From Dinghuibacter silviterrae (GTDB lineage: Bacteria > Bacteroidota > Bacteroidia > Chitinophagales > Chitinophagaceae): DNA of 64,000 bases. This document shows positions 51,861 to 61,854 of this stretch, in pieces. The stretch lies in NCBI RefSeq assembly GCF_004366355.1, contig NZ_SODV01000002.1, positions 62,001 through 126,000 of the forward strand. The letters run 5' to 3'. The translations under genes were made by a program, and so were the position numbers. Each line of letters starts with the position of its first letter. Position 1 is the first letter of the stretch. Below the pieces are notes generated by a model that was not told where the DNA came from, did not search any database, and worked only from the letters and a program-made list of their open reading frames with translations.

Positions 51861-54800
51861 CTATGTTTTGGAGGTTCGATCTTGTCTATGGGAAGACTGC
51901 CTTCCAGCGCCTTCCGGTATTGAGCGGTGGCGGCCTTCAGACGCCCGTCCAGCAGGTTGTATACTTCCTGGTGTTGGTCGGTGGGCCCAAAGTCCGATCC
52001 GCCGTTGATGCTTTCCTTGCTGATGGTCAGGAAACGTTCCAGAATCTGGGCGGGATTCCGGAAGATATCCTCCCGCGCGCCCGTCTGGTGGACGTCGTGG
52101 AGGAGGCTTTCCACAAGATACAGCTCGTTTTCTTTTTTCAACAACCTTGCCTTTTGCTTTTTGTCGGTCGTTTTTTCCGCGGCGGCCAGCAGTTTAGACC
52201 GTAGGGTCTCCAGGGTATCGATCATGTGAAGGGTGCTTTGGATGGAGGTATAGATCTTCTGGCCAAAGGCGTATTGGTCCGCAATGTCCTGGTCCGACCC
52301 TTGCGTGTGCGGATCTCTCAGGACGTCAAGCGGTTGTTTCCATTCCTTCTGCCCGATTTTAAGGACGACCGTATACGTACCCGGCAGTACTTTGGGTGCC
52401 TGGAGACCGGGGCCGATGTCGAGGTCATAGATCACCATGGCGCGTTCGCCGGTGGAGTCGAGTTTTACCCAGTCGGCATCTTCGGGACGGGTGCGGAGCG
52501 GCGGGAGGCGGTAGGGTTGGAGGCCGAGGTCCCACCACACCCGGTTGACGCCCGGTTTATTGGTGCCCTCGATCTGTTGGAGGTGCCGGCCTTCCCCGTC
52601 CAGGATGATGACTTTGACGGTATCGGTTGCGCTGTCTTTGAGGTAGTAGTTGATACTGGCGCCATAGGGCGGGTTTTGGCCGGTGGTCATCGAACGCTCA
52701 CCATGGATGCCGGGTTTTTCGCGAAAGCGATACGCTTTTCTCAGTGGGAAAAGATAGGCTTCCGAACGTTGTACGTCTGCCGAAAAATCGCGGATGGGCG
52801 TAAGGTCATCCAGGATGTAAAAGCCGCGGCCGTAAGTGCCGAGCACCAGGTCCCTGAAGTTGGACTGGACGGCGATCCCGTAGACGGGTACGGGGGGAAG
52901 GTTGTTTTTAAGGTGTACCCAGTGGCTCCCGTCATCGGGCGAGAAGTACAGCCCGTTGTCCGTTCCCGCCCACAACAGGCCTTCTTTGTCCGGGTCTTCC
53001 TTGATGGCGTGGACAAACGAAGAATTGGAGGGCGGCAGGTCTCCGCTGACGGAGGTCCAGGTCTGGCCGTAGTCGGTGGTTTTGTAGATATAAGGGCGGA
53101 AGTCCCCGATAAACTGGGCATCCACCGAAATATAAGCGGTTCCTTCGTGAAAATTGGAGGCATCGATCGACCGGATCGTCGCCCATTTGGGCAGCCCCGG
53201 GATGTGTGCGGTCACGTCGTCCCAGTGGGCGCCACCGTCCTTTGTGACGTGGACGAGCCCGTCGTTGCTCCCTGTCCATAAGAGACCGTCTTTGAGGGGG
53301 GACTCGGCCATGGCATACAGCGTACACCCGTCGAAGGTGAACAGGTTGTCGGTGCTGACCCCACCGGAGCTTTGCTGGTGGCTTTTGTCGTTGGTGGTCA
53401 GGTCAGGGCTGATGACCGTCCAGGTTTGTCCGCCGTTGCCGGTGACGTGTACGTACTGGCTGCCGATATAGACCTTGTGTCCGAAACGGGAAACCACCAT
53501 CGGGTAGTTCCAATGCCAGCGGTACCGCATATCCGCGGGCGGATAACCATAACCGGCCTCCGGCCACGCGCGCACGTCCCGGATGTCGCCGGTTTTCAGG
53601 TTTACCCGGTCCAGTCCCCCGTCATAGCAACCCGACCAGACGATGTTGTTGTCTTCCGGGTCCGGCTGGGCGTATCCGCTTTCGCAGCCGCCGATGCCGG
53701 TCCAAAGCCCGAGCGGGATACCCCCCTGCAGGCTGTTGCTGGGTCCCCGGTAAGAAAACCCGTCTTGTTTGTTCCCGTATACGTAGTAGGGAACCTGGTT
53801 GTCGACGGCAACGTGGTACATCTGCGCGATCGGCAGGTTGACGTTTTGCCAGGTCTTGCCTTTGCTAAAGGTCATGTTCAAACAGCCGTCGTGGGCGACC
53901 ATGGCGCGGGAGGGATTTTTTGGGTCGATCCACATGTCGTGGGTATCACCCCCGGGCCGGTAGTCGCCATTCTCATGGAGGCCGTTAAAGGATTTCCCCC
54001 CGTCTTTGGATTCCATCACGGTGACGGATAGGGTAAAGACATCATTGGGGTCGCCCGTCGATACGCGCACACGCGTGTAGTACGAGGCGCGTTGCGCCAG
54101 GGAGTGGGACGTAAACACCAGCTTCCAGGTATCCCCCCCGTCGTCCGAGCGGTACAAACCGGGGTCTTTGTCTTCGATCAGGGCATAGACCACGTTCGGT
54201 TGGCTGTAGGCAACATCCACCGAGGTTTTGCCGACCGGATGGGCTTGTCCTCCGGGGAGGCTAAGGCGCTCCCACGTCTTCCCTCCGTCCTTTGACCGGA
54301 AGATGCCGCTCCCGGGTCCGCCGCTGTTGAGCTGCCAGGTATTGAACGTGACCTGCCACATCGCGGCGTACAGGATGTTGGGATGCTGAGGGTCTATGGC
54401 GAGGTCGGAACAACCGGTGTGCTCGTCGACAAACAAGACGCGTTCCCAGGTCTTTCCCCCGTCGGTGGTTTTGTATACGCCCCGCTCCTGTTGAGGGGCG
54501 TGGGTATTGCCTAAGGAGGCGACATAGACCGTATTCGTATCCGTCGGGTCCACGATCACGCGGCTGATCCGGCCGGTTGCCACGAGGCCCATGTTTTTCC
54601 AGGTGCGGCCCGCATTGACGGATTTGTACACGCCATTACCCATGGCTTCCGCGGGCCGGATGAGAAAGGTTTCCCCGGTGCCCACCCAGACCTGTTTGGG
54701 GTTCGATGGGGCAATGGCGAGCGCGCCCACGGAAGAATTATCGGTGCTGTCGAAGATCGGGCGCCAGGTGATACCGGCGTCCTCCGTTTTGTACAGACCA

Positions 54801-55573
54801 CCGGAGGCCGCCCCAACATAAGAGACATTGTTGTCGCCGGGCACGCCCGCCACGGCGATGGCCCGGTTGCCGTCGGGGCCGATAAAACGGAAGCGAAGCT
54901 GCCGGAAAATACTGCTGTCGAAAGACTGAGCCGACACGCAGCCCGTGACGAGACAGAAAAGGATCAGTGTTGGTGTTATCTTGGGCATGGCAGGCAATTT
55001 TTTGCGAAGGCGGTACCGGTAGCGCACGATCGTCGCCGCCAGCAGTACCAACGCACAAACCTCGCTCAGCACCTTTTCGGCATCAAAGAAGTCCACCGGC
55101 CGGTCTTTTAAGTCGGGATCCATCACGATGCCGTGGACCACGAACAACAGCGCGGTACCGTAAGAAATCAGGTGTATATTTTTCCACGCCCGAAAGCTCA
55201 TCTTGTTCTTCACAACCTTCTGGGTCGTAACGATCACCACTACCAACGCGTAGAGCGCCACGGTGCCCGGAAGGACCCAGAGGGCCTGGTGGGGTGCGTG
55301 GAGGGGGTAGAGGATGTGGACCCAGGTAAACTTGCTGGCCTTGTCGGGCAAAAGGAGCAGCGGATGGGCCAACGCCAGGACGAGTGCCACATACGCCGTC
55401 CAGTTATGAAGGTCGTCGATGCTGACTTTTTTTACAAGGGTGGGCATCCGCTTCCAGAGCGGGGATCTTTTGTACGCCGTGCTCAGCATCATGCCGAGCA
55501 GGATATTGAAGGTAAGAACGCCGGTGGCGATCAAACCTATGGTGGAGGAAAGGTCCAGCCAGGAGGTATCCAT
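51857..55573 (-). CDS. Fusion: ferric-reductase-like haem membrane domain plus secreted Asp-box (VPS10-like) propeller protein
   Basis: 1238 residues in one uninterrupted frame. Residues 1-190 hold about five membrane helices with two histidine pairs, H56/H70 and H134/H147, 13-14 residues apart within helices, the pattern of two-haem ferric-reductase-like domains. At M196 a complete signal peptide begins (MPKITPTLILFCLVTGCVSAQ), followed by ~1000 residues with at least ten Asp-box repeats (GVYKTTDGGKTW, GLYRSDDGGDTW, IYKTTDYGQTW and others) like the two genes upstream. The second part could be translated alone from the ATG at 54988. Either a real fusion, so the propeller faces outward behind the haem domain, or a join of two genes by loss of a stop. 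Confidence 0.85.
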   Translation of the reverse strand: MDTSWLDLSSTIGLIATGVLTFNILLGMMLSTAYKRSPLWKRMPTLVKKVSIDDLHNWTAYVALVLALAHPLLLLPDKASKFTWVHILYPLHAPHQALWVLPGTVALYALVVVIVTTQKVVKNKMSFRAWKNIHLISYGTALLFVVHGIVMDPDLKDRPVDFFDAEKVLSEVCALVLLAATIVRYRYRLRKKLPAMPKITPTLILFCLVTGCVSAQSFDSSIFRQLRFRFIGPDGNRAIAVAGVPGDNNVSYVGAASGGLYKTEDAGITWRPIFDSTDNSSVGALAIAPSNPKQVWVGTGETFLIRPAEAMGNGVYKSVNAGRTWKNMGLVATGRISRVIVDPTDTNTVYVASLGNTHAPQQERGVYKTTDGGKTWERVLFVDEHTGCSDLAIDPQHPNILYAAMWQVTFNTWQLNSGGPGSGIFRSKDGGKTWERLSLPGGQAHPVGKTSVDVAYSQPNVVYALIEDKDPGLYRSDDGGDTWKLVFTSHSLAQRASYYTRVRVSTGDPNDVFTLSVTVMESKDGGKSFNGLHENGDYRPGGDTHDMWIDPKNPSRAMVAHDGCLNMTFSKGKTWQNVNLPIAQMYHVAVDNQVPYYVYGNKQDGFSYRGPSNSLQGGIPLGLWTGIGGCESGYAQPDPEDNNIVWSGCYDGGLDRVNLKTGDIRDVRAWPEAGYGYPPADMRYRWHWNYPMVVSRFGHKVYIGSQYVHVTGNGGQTWTVISPDLTTNDKSHQQSSGGVSTDNLFTFDGCTLYAMAESPLKDGLLWTGSNDGLVHVTKDGGAHWDDVTAHIPGLPKWATIRSIDASNFHEGTAYISVDAQFIGDFRPYIYKTTDYGQTWTSVSGDLPPSNSSFVHAIKEDPDKEGLLWAGTDNGLYFSPDDGSHWVHLKNNLPPVPVYGIAVQSNFRDLVLGTYGRGFYILDDLTPIRDFSADVQRSEAYLFPLRKAYRFREKPGIHGERSMTTGQNPPYGASINYYLKDSATDTVKVIILDGEGRHLQQIEGTNKPGVNRVWWDLGLQPYRLPPLRTRPEDADWVKLDSTGERAMVIYDLDIGPGLQAPKVLPGTYTVVLKIGQKEWKQPLDVLRDPHTQGSDQDIADQYAFGQKIYTSIQSTLHMIDTLETLRSKLLAAAEKTTDKKQKARLLKKENELYLVESLLHDVHQTGAREDIFRNPAQILERFLTISKESINGGSDFGPTDQHQEVYNLLDGRLKAATAQYRKALEGSLPIDKIEPPKHS

Positions 55574-55577
55574 ATTA

Positions 55578-58500
55578 CTAGTCTTTTACGCTGATGACGG
55601 GCACCTGGCGTTCGTATATCATTTTGTTGAGTTTGTCAAGACCCGGGCCCAGGACCTCCTTGAGCGCCGTCAACTGGACGTCGGCTTTGGCGCTCAGGTC
55701 GGCGAAGACATCCCTGACCTGTTTGCTGGGCGTGGTATACCCCACGGAGGCCGTGTTGTAGACGCCGGCCAGCTTGTCGTTGATCTTGATGGGGTAGTTG
55801 AGCATGTCCTCAGAGCTTTTGGATTTTGTCTGGTAAAGGGCTTCCTCTATTTTGGTCAGGCGGTGGGAAAGGCTGTCGGCGTATTTCCGGATGTCCTTGT
55901 TTTGTGCGGTATCGAGCCGGCTGTTGAGGTCACCCAACTGGGTGCGCACGCTGCGCAAACGGAGGATGGCCTTTTGGACGTCGTCGAATTTGTCCCGTAC
56001 CTGGAGCAGGAAGCCGGCCTGGGCATCGTAGTCCGCTTCGGTCAGGGCATAGTTGGGATCTCCCTTGATGACAAAGGGGACGTCGACCGAATCCTTGTCG
56101 TACCGGAACCGGGCGCTGTAGTGACCCGGTGCGGCTTTGGGACCGCCGACCATGCCGTTCCATAAGAGCATGCCGGGAATGCGTTTTCCGCTGGGATAGT
56201 TCATATCCCATACAAAACGGTTCATGCCGGCATTGACCTCCAGCTTGTCGTCCGGGTCGGTGGCCTTTGTGCTAAACGTGCGAATGGGTTTTTGCTGTTT
56301 GTCGAAAATGGTGATGGACACGGCGGCGGAATCCGGGGTGCCGCCCAGCCAGTATTGAAAGAGGGATCCGTTGGGCGGATTTTCCCCGGCATTGGACGTG
56401 CTGCCGGCGGCGCGCCTTCCTCCAAAGCCACGCATTCTCCAGGCGTCGGCCACGGGGAAAATCGTAAGCCTTTGAAGGCTGTCTCCATGCTGTCTGACAA
56501 AGCCCAAATCGTCCAGGCTCCAGAACGCTCGTCCTTCGGTGGCGACGATCAGGGCGTCGTCCTTGATCGTCAGGTCGGTGACGGGGGTGACGGGGAGGTT
56601 GAGCTGAAAAGGTTTCCAGTGGCCCCCGTCGTCATAGCTGATGTACATGCCAAACTCCGTGCCCGCGTAGAGAAGACCGGCCTTGACCTTGTCCGCGCGC
56701 AAACAACGGGCGAAGTGGGTGGGCGGTATACCATTGGTGATCAGGGTCCAGGTTTTGCCGTAGTCGGTCGTCCGGTAGATATAGGGGGTATAGTCGTCCA
56801 GCTTGAATTTTGTTCCGACGATATACGCCGCCCCCTTCCGGAAAGGATCGGGTTCTATACAGTTCCACATCATCCACCCGCCGGCCTGGGGCGGGGTAAC
56901 CTTATCCCAGTGCGCACCCCCGTCCTTGCTGACAAACACAAGACCGTCGTCGCTGCCCGTCCAAAGCAGGTCCTTTTCCAGGGGCGACTCCGCCGCGGCA
57001 AAGATGGTACAGTAGTATTCGGCGGACGTATTGTCTTTGGTGATGGGCCCCCCGCTGGGCCCTTGTTTGGATTTGTCGTTGGTGGTCAGGTCGGGACTGA
57101 TCGCCGTCCAGCTTTTGCCTTCGTCATCGGTGGCGAAGAGCTCGTTGCCCGCGGCGTACAAACGGCCCGGCGTATTCGGGGAGAAGAACAAGGGGAAGTT
57201 CCACTGGAACCGGTATTTCAGTACGTCCGCGCCTTCCCCGGTGGAATTGTCCGGCCAGACGGTGATGACGCGGTTTTCTTCGGTGTGGTGATCGTAACGC
57301 CCGATATACCCGTCATAGTTCCCGCCGTACACGATGTCTGGGTTTTTCGGATCGGCTACAACGAAACCACTTTCAAAGCCTGCTGTCGGTGTCCAGTCGT
57401 TTGCGCCGATGGCACCTCCATAGGACCTGCTGCGGATCCGGATGGTTGTGTTGTCCTGCTGGGCGCCTAAGATATGGTAGGGAAAAGCATTGTCGGTGGA
57501 TACCCTGTAAATCTGGGCGGTCGGCTGGTTGTCGGAGCTGCTCCACTCTTTGCCGCCGTCAAAGCTGACGTGACCACCCCCGTCGTCCGCGAGGGCCATC
57601 CGCTGCGGGTCTTCCGGGTCGATCCACAGGTCGTGGTGGTCGCTGTGTGGTGTCCGCATGGACTCGAAGGTCTTGCCGCCGTCGGTGCTTTTCATCATTT
57701 CCACATTGGGGCAGTAGAGGATATCTTCGTCTTTGGGGTCTACGAAAATGCGGTTGAAGTACCAGGCCCTTTGTTTGATGTTGTTGTCCCCGTTGGTCTT
57801 GGTCCAGGTTTTTCCGGCGTCCTTGCTGGTGTACAGACCGCCGTCCTTGTTCTCGATCATGGCGTAAACCTTGTCCGGGTTGCTGGGCGCGACGGTGACA
57901 TTCACCGCGCCCCAAATCCCTTTCGGAAAACCCTTGCTGCCGGTGATGTTCGTCCAGGTCTCGCCCCCGTCCATACTTTTGTACAAACCACTTCCCTCGC
58001 CTCCGCTTTCAAAGCCATAAGGGGTCCGTATGACCCGCCAGGTGCCCGCATACAGGACCGACGGTTCCCCGGGTTCCATGGCCAGGTCGGAGCCGCCGGA
58101 TTGGTCATTCACGGCCAGGACCTGTCTCCAGGTTTTACCGCCGTCGGTCGTTTTATAAATCCCCCTGGCCTTGGAGGGGCCAAACAGGTGTCCCAATACG
58201 GCGACCCAGACGATGTCGGGGTTTTTGGGGTGGATGAGGATTTTGACGATATGACGGCTGTCGGCCAGCCCGAGGTTTTTCCAGTGCCGGCCCGCGTCGT
58301 CGCTCCGCCATATACCGCCCATGCCTTCGGTGACGTTGTTCCGGATGGTGCCTTCGCCTTCTGCGGCGTAGACGATGCTTTCGTCACTGGGCGCGATGGC
58401 TACGGCGCCTACGCCACCCCCGAAAAATCCGTCCGACATATTTTTCCAATTATTACCGCCGTCCACGGTCTTCCAAAGCCCTCCGCCGGAAGTGCCTAAA

Positions 58501-58685
58501 TAGAACGTGGTTTTCTGGTGAACGGAACCCGCGACGGCGTCTGCGCGGCCTCCCCGGAAAGGGCCGATCAGCCGGTATTTGGTCTGGGCGTAAAAAACAG
58601 AATCGGTGTCCGTCTCCACGGGTTTGTGCCGCTGGGCGGACAGCGCCGGTGCGAGCAGGAGGAACGGGATCAATAGCGTACGCAT
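55578..58685 (-). CDS. Secreted Asp-box/VPS10-like beta-propeller protein (second of three paralogs)
   Basis: 1035 residues. Signal peptide (RTLLIPFLLLAPALSAQ), then repeated Asp-box units of the form SxDGGxTW (GGLWKTVDGGNNW, GIWRSDDAGRHW, GIYKTTDGGKTW, GLYKSMDGGETW, GLYTSKDAGKTW, IYRTTDYGKTW) that build one or two large propellers, with a ~250-residue C-terminal region of beta-strands and helices. The arrangement matches the proteins often labelled glycosyl hydrolase or VPS10/sortilin-like in Bacteroidota; no catalytic residues of a sialidase are evident. Four bases ahead of the fusion gene. Confidence 0.88.
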   Translation of the reverse strand: MRTLLIPFLLLAPALSAQRHKPVETDTDSVFYAQTKYRLIGPFRGGRADAVAGSVHQKTTFYLGTSGGGLWKTVDGGNNWKNMSDGFFGGGVGAVAIAPSDESIVYAAEGEGTIRNNVTEGMGGIWRSDDAGRHWKNLGLADSRHIVKILIHPKNPDIVWVAVLGHLFGPSKARGIYKTTDGGKTWRQVLAVNDQSGGSDLAMEPGEPSVLYAGTWRVIRTPYGFESGGEGSGLYKSMDGGETWTNITGSKGFPKGIWGAVNVTVAPSNPDKVYAMIENKDGGLYTSKDAGKTWTKTNGDNNIKQRAWYFNRIFVDPKDEDILYCPNVEMMKSTDGGKTFESMRTPHSDHHDLWIDPEDPQRMALADDGGGHVSFDGGKEWSSSDNQPTAQIYRVSTDNAFPYHILGAQQDNTTIRIRSRSYGGAIGANDWTPTAGFESGFVVADPKNPDIVYGGNYDGYIGRYDHHTEENRVITVWPDNSTGEGADVLKYRFQWNFPLFFSPNTPGRLYAAGNELFATDDEGKSWTAISPDLTTNDKSKQGPSGGPITKDNTSAEYYCTIFAAAESPLEKDLLWTGSDDGLVFVSKDGGAHWDKVTPPQAGGWMMWNCIEPDPFRKGAAYIVGTKFKLDDYTPYIYRTTDYGKTWTLITNGIPPTHFARCLRADKVKAGLLYAGTEFGMYISYDDGGHWKPFQLNLPVTPVTDLTIKDDALIVATEGRAFWSLDDLGFVRQHGDSLQRLTIFPVADAWRMRGFGGRRAAGSTSNAGENPPNGSLFQYWLGGTPDSAAVSITIFDKQQKPIRTFSTKATDPDDKLEVNAGMNRFVWDMNYPSGKRIPGMLLWNGMVGGPKAAPGHYSARFRYDKDSVDVPFVIKGDPNYALTEADYDAQAGFLLQVRDKFDDVQKAILRLRSVRTQLGDLNSRLDTAQNKDIRKYADSLSHRLTKIEEALYQTKSKSSEDMLNYPIKINDKLAGVYNTASVGYTTPSKQVRDVFADLSAKADVQLTALKEVLGPGLDKLNKMIYERQVPVISVKD

Positions 58686-58696
58686 ATATCGGTTGG

Positions 58697-61600
58697 TTAA
58701 AGGTTGATCGGGGGTTTACCGGCTTTTTTCAACTGGGCGTTGAGGGCCGAAATGTCTTTTTGCAGAAGGGCTTCCGCCTGTGCGGCCTGTTCCAGGGCGG
58801 TGCTCAAACCGGCTGCGGCCTGCGTGGTGGGGGGCATGTCGGCTTCCTCCAGCAAGGTCAGCAGGGAGGCAAACGTGCCTTCGAGCTGGCCGAAGTTGGA
58901 GGCGCCTTGTTCGCCACCCGCTCCCATTCCCATTCTCCGGCCGCGACGGGCGGCGCCCGCTAGGGCACTTAGGTCTTTTATGGCCTGGTCGAAGTCGGGC
59001 GTACCCGTGGGTTGAAGTTCGGCTCTTAGACGGCCGATCGTCGCGATCGCGTCCAGGCATTGTTTGCGCGCCTTATACGCTTTCATGGAAAGATCGAATT
59101 GTTGCTGCAACCCGGCCATCGGCGTTTTGACCCTGGGATCCATGCGGACGTGTATGGGCTGGGTATAGGTCTTACCGCCCGCCGTCAGGCGCACCTGATA
59201 CGTACCGGGGAGCACCCAGGGGGAGGTGGCCGACGGGGCTGTATTCCCAAACACGGCCGCGATGGGATAGGAGGGTGGCACGTTCAATGGTTGGTAGTGC
59301 AGGTCCCAGATAAATCGGTGCGGGCCGGGCGCATTCGAAAGGATTTGCTGGGGCCGTATCCAGTACAACGGGATATTGACGTCCGGGACGGCGTAGGCTG
59401 TATCGGTGTCGCTATAATGGCGGACGAGCCGACCGTAGGCATCCAGGATATCGAGGCTGACCGGGCCGGTCGCGCCCAGGTAATAGTCAATAATGGCGCC
59501 ATCGGGTGGATTTTCACCCGCCGGCTCATCCTGGGGTAGCGGCGTATCCGGGTTCATGTCCCAGCGCACCCGGACGGCGGTATCGGGCCGGTAAAGCAAG
59601 GCATCGGCAGGCCCGCTCAACTGGCGTAATGGCGCGATGTCGTCTAAAATCCAAAAAGAACGCCCGTGGGTCGCGACCACAAGGTCGTTGTCCTTGATGA
59701 CAAGATCGCGGATGGAGGTCGCGGGCATGTTCAGCCGTAAGGATTGCCAGTGATCCCCGTCGTCGAACGAGACATAGACCGCGCGCTCCGAACCTGCCAG
59801 CAGGAGGCCTTTCCGGCGGGGATCCTCCCGTACGGCATTGATGGGGTCTTCGGGCAGACCGGTCACGATCTCCGTCCAGGTTTTTCCCCCGTCGCGGGTC
59901 CGGTAGATATGGGGATGCATGTCGTCGAGGCGGATGGCGTTGACCGCCGCGTAAGCAGTCAGCACGTCTTTATGACCTGCTTCGATCAACGATATTTTGC
60001 TCCAGGAAGGAAGACCGGCGGGGGTGACATTGGTCCACGTTTTTCCGCCATCCCTCGTGATATGGATCAGGCCGTCGTCTGTACCGGCCCAGATCGTATT
60101 TATATCCAGGGGAGAGGGGGCTACGGTGTAGATCACGCCCCTCCGGGCCATTTTTAGTACGGATTCCGTATTGTATATGCCCACCGTGGCCGGGATGTCC
60201 CAGGTAGGGCGGCTAAGGTCGGGGCTGATGACTTTCCAGGAGTTCCCCCCGTCCCGGGTGGAAAACAGGACGTTCCCCGCCAGGTACAAGGTGTGTGGAT
60301 CGACGGGCGAAAAAAGGACGGGTGCGGTCCGCAGGAAACGGTACTTCCCGCTCCGGACGGCTTCAGGGGCGACGTTTTGAATCTGGCCCGTGCGTTTGTT
60401 GTACCGGGTGATCTTGCCGCCATAAATGATGTTGTTGTCCAGGGGGTCGGGGGCGATATAGCCATACTCCTCGACACCCACGGGATGCCATTCCCGGAAG
60501 GTGATCTCCCCGTCGTTACCGCGCGAAGCGATGCCGATGGACCCGCTTTCCTGCTGGGCGCCGTATACATTGTAAGGGAAAGTATTGTCGGTGGCTACGT
60601 GGTAAAACTGGGCGGTGGGCTGGTTGTACCAGGAAGAAAAGGTCTGGCCGCCGTTGACGGTGACGATGGCGCCCTGGTCGCAGGCGATCAGAAGGACCTC
60701 GGGATGGTCGGGGTTAATCCAGATGCGGTGGTAGTCGTCTCCCCCGGGTGCGCCCTTGTACGCGTTCCAGGACTTCCCGCCGTCGGTGGATTTCCAGACC
60801 ACCACGTCGGCGGTATAGACGATGTCGGCGTTTTGGGGATCTGCCTTTACTTCGGCAAAGTCATCCCCCCTTCCCCAAAAACGGTTGTCACTGTTCAGCT
60901 TTGTCCAGGACTCGCCCCCGTCGTCCGAGCGGTATACGCCACCGTAAGCCCCCGCGTCGACCGTGGCATACAAACGGTCGGGGTCGGAGGGGGCGATGCA
61001 AAAACCGATCCTGCCCAAACCCTGGGCCGTGGTGGGCAACCCCTTGGTCAAAGGGTGCCAGGTCGTGCCTCCGTCGGTCGATTTAAAAAGACCGCTGTTG
61101 GGTCCGTTCCAGGCCCCGTTTTCCCAGGGACCCTGGCGGCCGGCCCAGAGATCGGCGTAGACGATATTGGGGTGTTTGGGATCGATGGTCACCTGGACCG
61201 CGCCGGTATTCTCGTCTTTATAAAGTACGCGCTCCCAGGTTTTCCCGCCATCGAGGCTCCGGTAGACGCCCCGCTCTTCATTGGGGCCGTACGGGTGACC
61301 AAGGACGGCGGCAAACACCTTGTTCTCATCGGTGGGATCGATCGCCAGGCCGCCGATCTGCTGGCCTTTTTCCAGGCCCAGGTGTGTCCAGGTTTTGCCG
61401 GCGTCGGAGGACCGGTAGACGCCGTTGCCCACGGACAGGTCCGGTCGCTGGATACCCTCCCCGCTGGCCACATAGAGGACGTTGGGATTGGAAGGTGCCA
61501 CCGCCACATCACCGATGGAACCGGTCGGCTGGTCGTCAAAAATCGGGTTCCAGGTGCGGCCATAGTCGGTCGTTTTCCAGACGCCCCCGTTGTTCACGCC

Positions 61601-61789
61601 GATATAAAAGACGTTGGGTTGCTGGGGAACCCCGCAGCCGCCTACTGTGCGGCCGCCCCTGTGGGGGCCGATCATCCGGTACCGGAGGTTGGCGAAAAGG
61701 GAAGGATCGGGGACCTGGGCGGTAACCAGTTGAAGACCCAGGCAGGCCGTGACAGCCAGGCCCAAAGAGGGGATCAGTCGTTTCTGCAT
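58697..61789 (-). CDS. Secreted Asp-box/VPS10-like beta-propeller protein (first of three paralogs)
   Basis: 1030 residues. Signal peptide (RLIPSLGLAVTACLGLQLVTAQ), then the same opening as its neighbours (ANLRYRMIGPHRGGRTVGG...), followed by many Asp-box repeats (GGVWKTTDYGRTW, GVYRSSDAGKTW, GVYRSLDGGKTW, GLFKSTDGGTTW, GVYRSDDGGESW, IYRTRDGGKTW) and a C-terminal helical segment rich in glutamine and alanine. Homologous in layout to the next two genes, which points to tandem duplication and then divergence. Function unknown; a surface binding or protein-processing role is an inference. Confidence 0.88.
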   Translation of the reverse strand: MQKRLIPSLGLAVTACLGLQLVTAQVPDPSLFANLRYRMIGPHRGGRTVGGCGVPQQPNVFYIGVNNGGVWKTTDYGRTWNPIFDDQPTGSIGDVAVAPSNPNVLYVASGEGIQRPDLSVGNGVYRSSDAGKTWTHLGLEKGQQIGGLAIDPTDENKVFAAVLGHPYGPNEERGVYRSLDGGKTWERVLYKDENTGAVQVTIDPKHPNIVYADLWAGRQGPWENGAWNGPNSGLFKSTDGGTTWHPLTKGLPTTAQGLGRIGFCIAPSDPDRLYATVDAGAYGGVYRSDDGGESWTKLNSDNRFWGRGDDFAEVKADPQNADIVYTADVVVWKSTDGGKSWNAYKGAPGGDDYHRIWINPDHPEVLLIACDQGAIVTVNGGQTFSSWYNQPTAQFYHVATDNTFPYNVYGAQQESGSIGIASRGNDGEITFREWHPVGVEEYGYIAPDPLDNNIIYGGKITRYNKRTGQIQNVAPEAVRSGKYRFLRTAPVLFSPVDPHTLYLAGNVLFSTRDGGNSWKVISPDLSRPTWDIPATVGIYNTESVLKMARRGVIYTVAPSPLDINTIWAGTDDGLIHITRDGGKTWTNVTPAGLPSWSKISLIEAGHKDVLTAYAAVNAIRLDDMHPHIYRTRDGGKTWTEIVTGLPEDPINAVREDPRRKGLLLAGSERAVYVSFDDGDHWQSLRLNMPATSIRDLVIKDNDLVVATHGRSFWILDDIAPLRQLSGPADALLYRPDTAVRVRWDMNPDTPLPQDEPAGENPPDGAIIDYYLGATGPVSLDILDAYGRLVRHYSDTDTAYAVPDVNIPLYWIRPQQILSNAPGPHRFIWDLHYQPLNVPPSYPIAAVFGNTAPSATSPWVLPGTYQVRLTAGGKTYTQPIHVRMDPRVKTPMAGLQQQFDLSMKAYKARKQCLDAIATIGRLRAELQPTGTPDFDQAIKDLSALAGAARRGRRMGMGAGGEQGASNFGQLEGTFASLLTLLEEADMPPTTQAAAGLSTALEQAAQAEALLQKDISALNAQLKKAGKPPINL

Positions 61790-61854
61790 GTCTGTGGTTG
61801 TTCGAAGACAAAAAAGTACGACTTAATTCCAGCAACCGGCGACCGTTTATCCTT

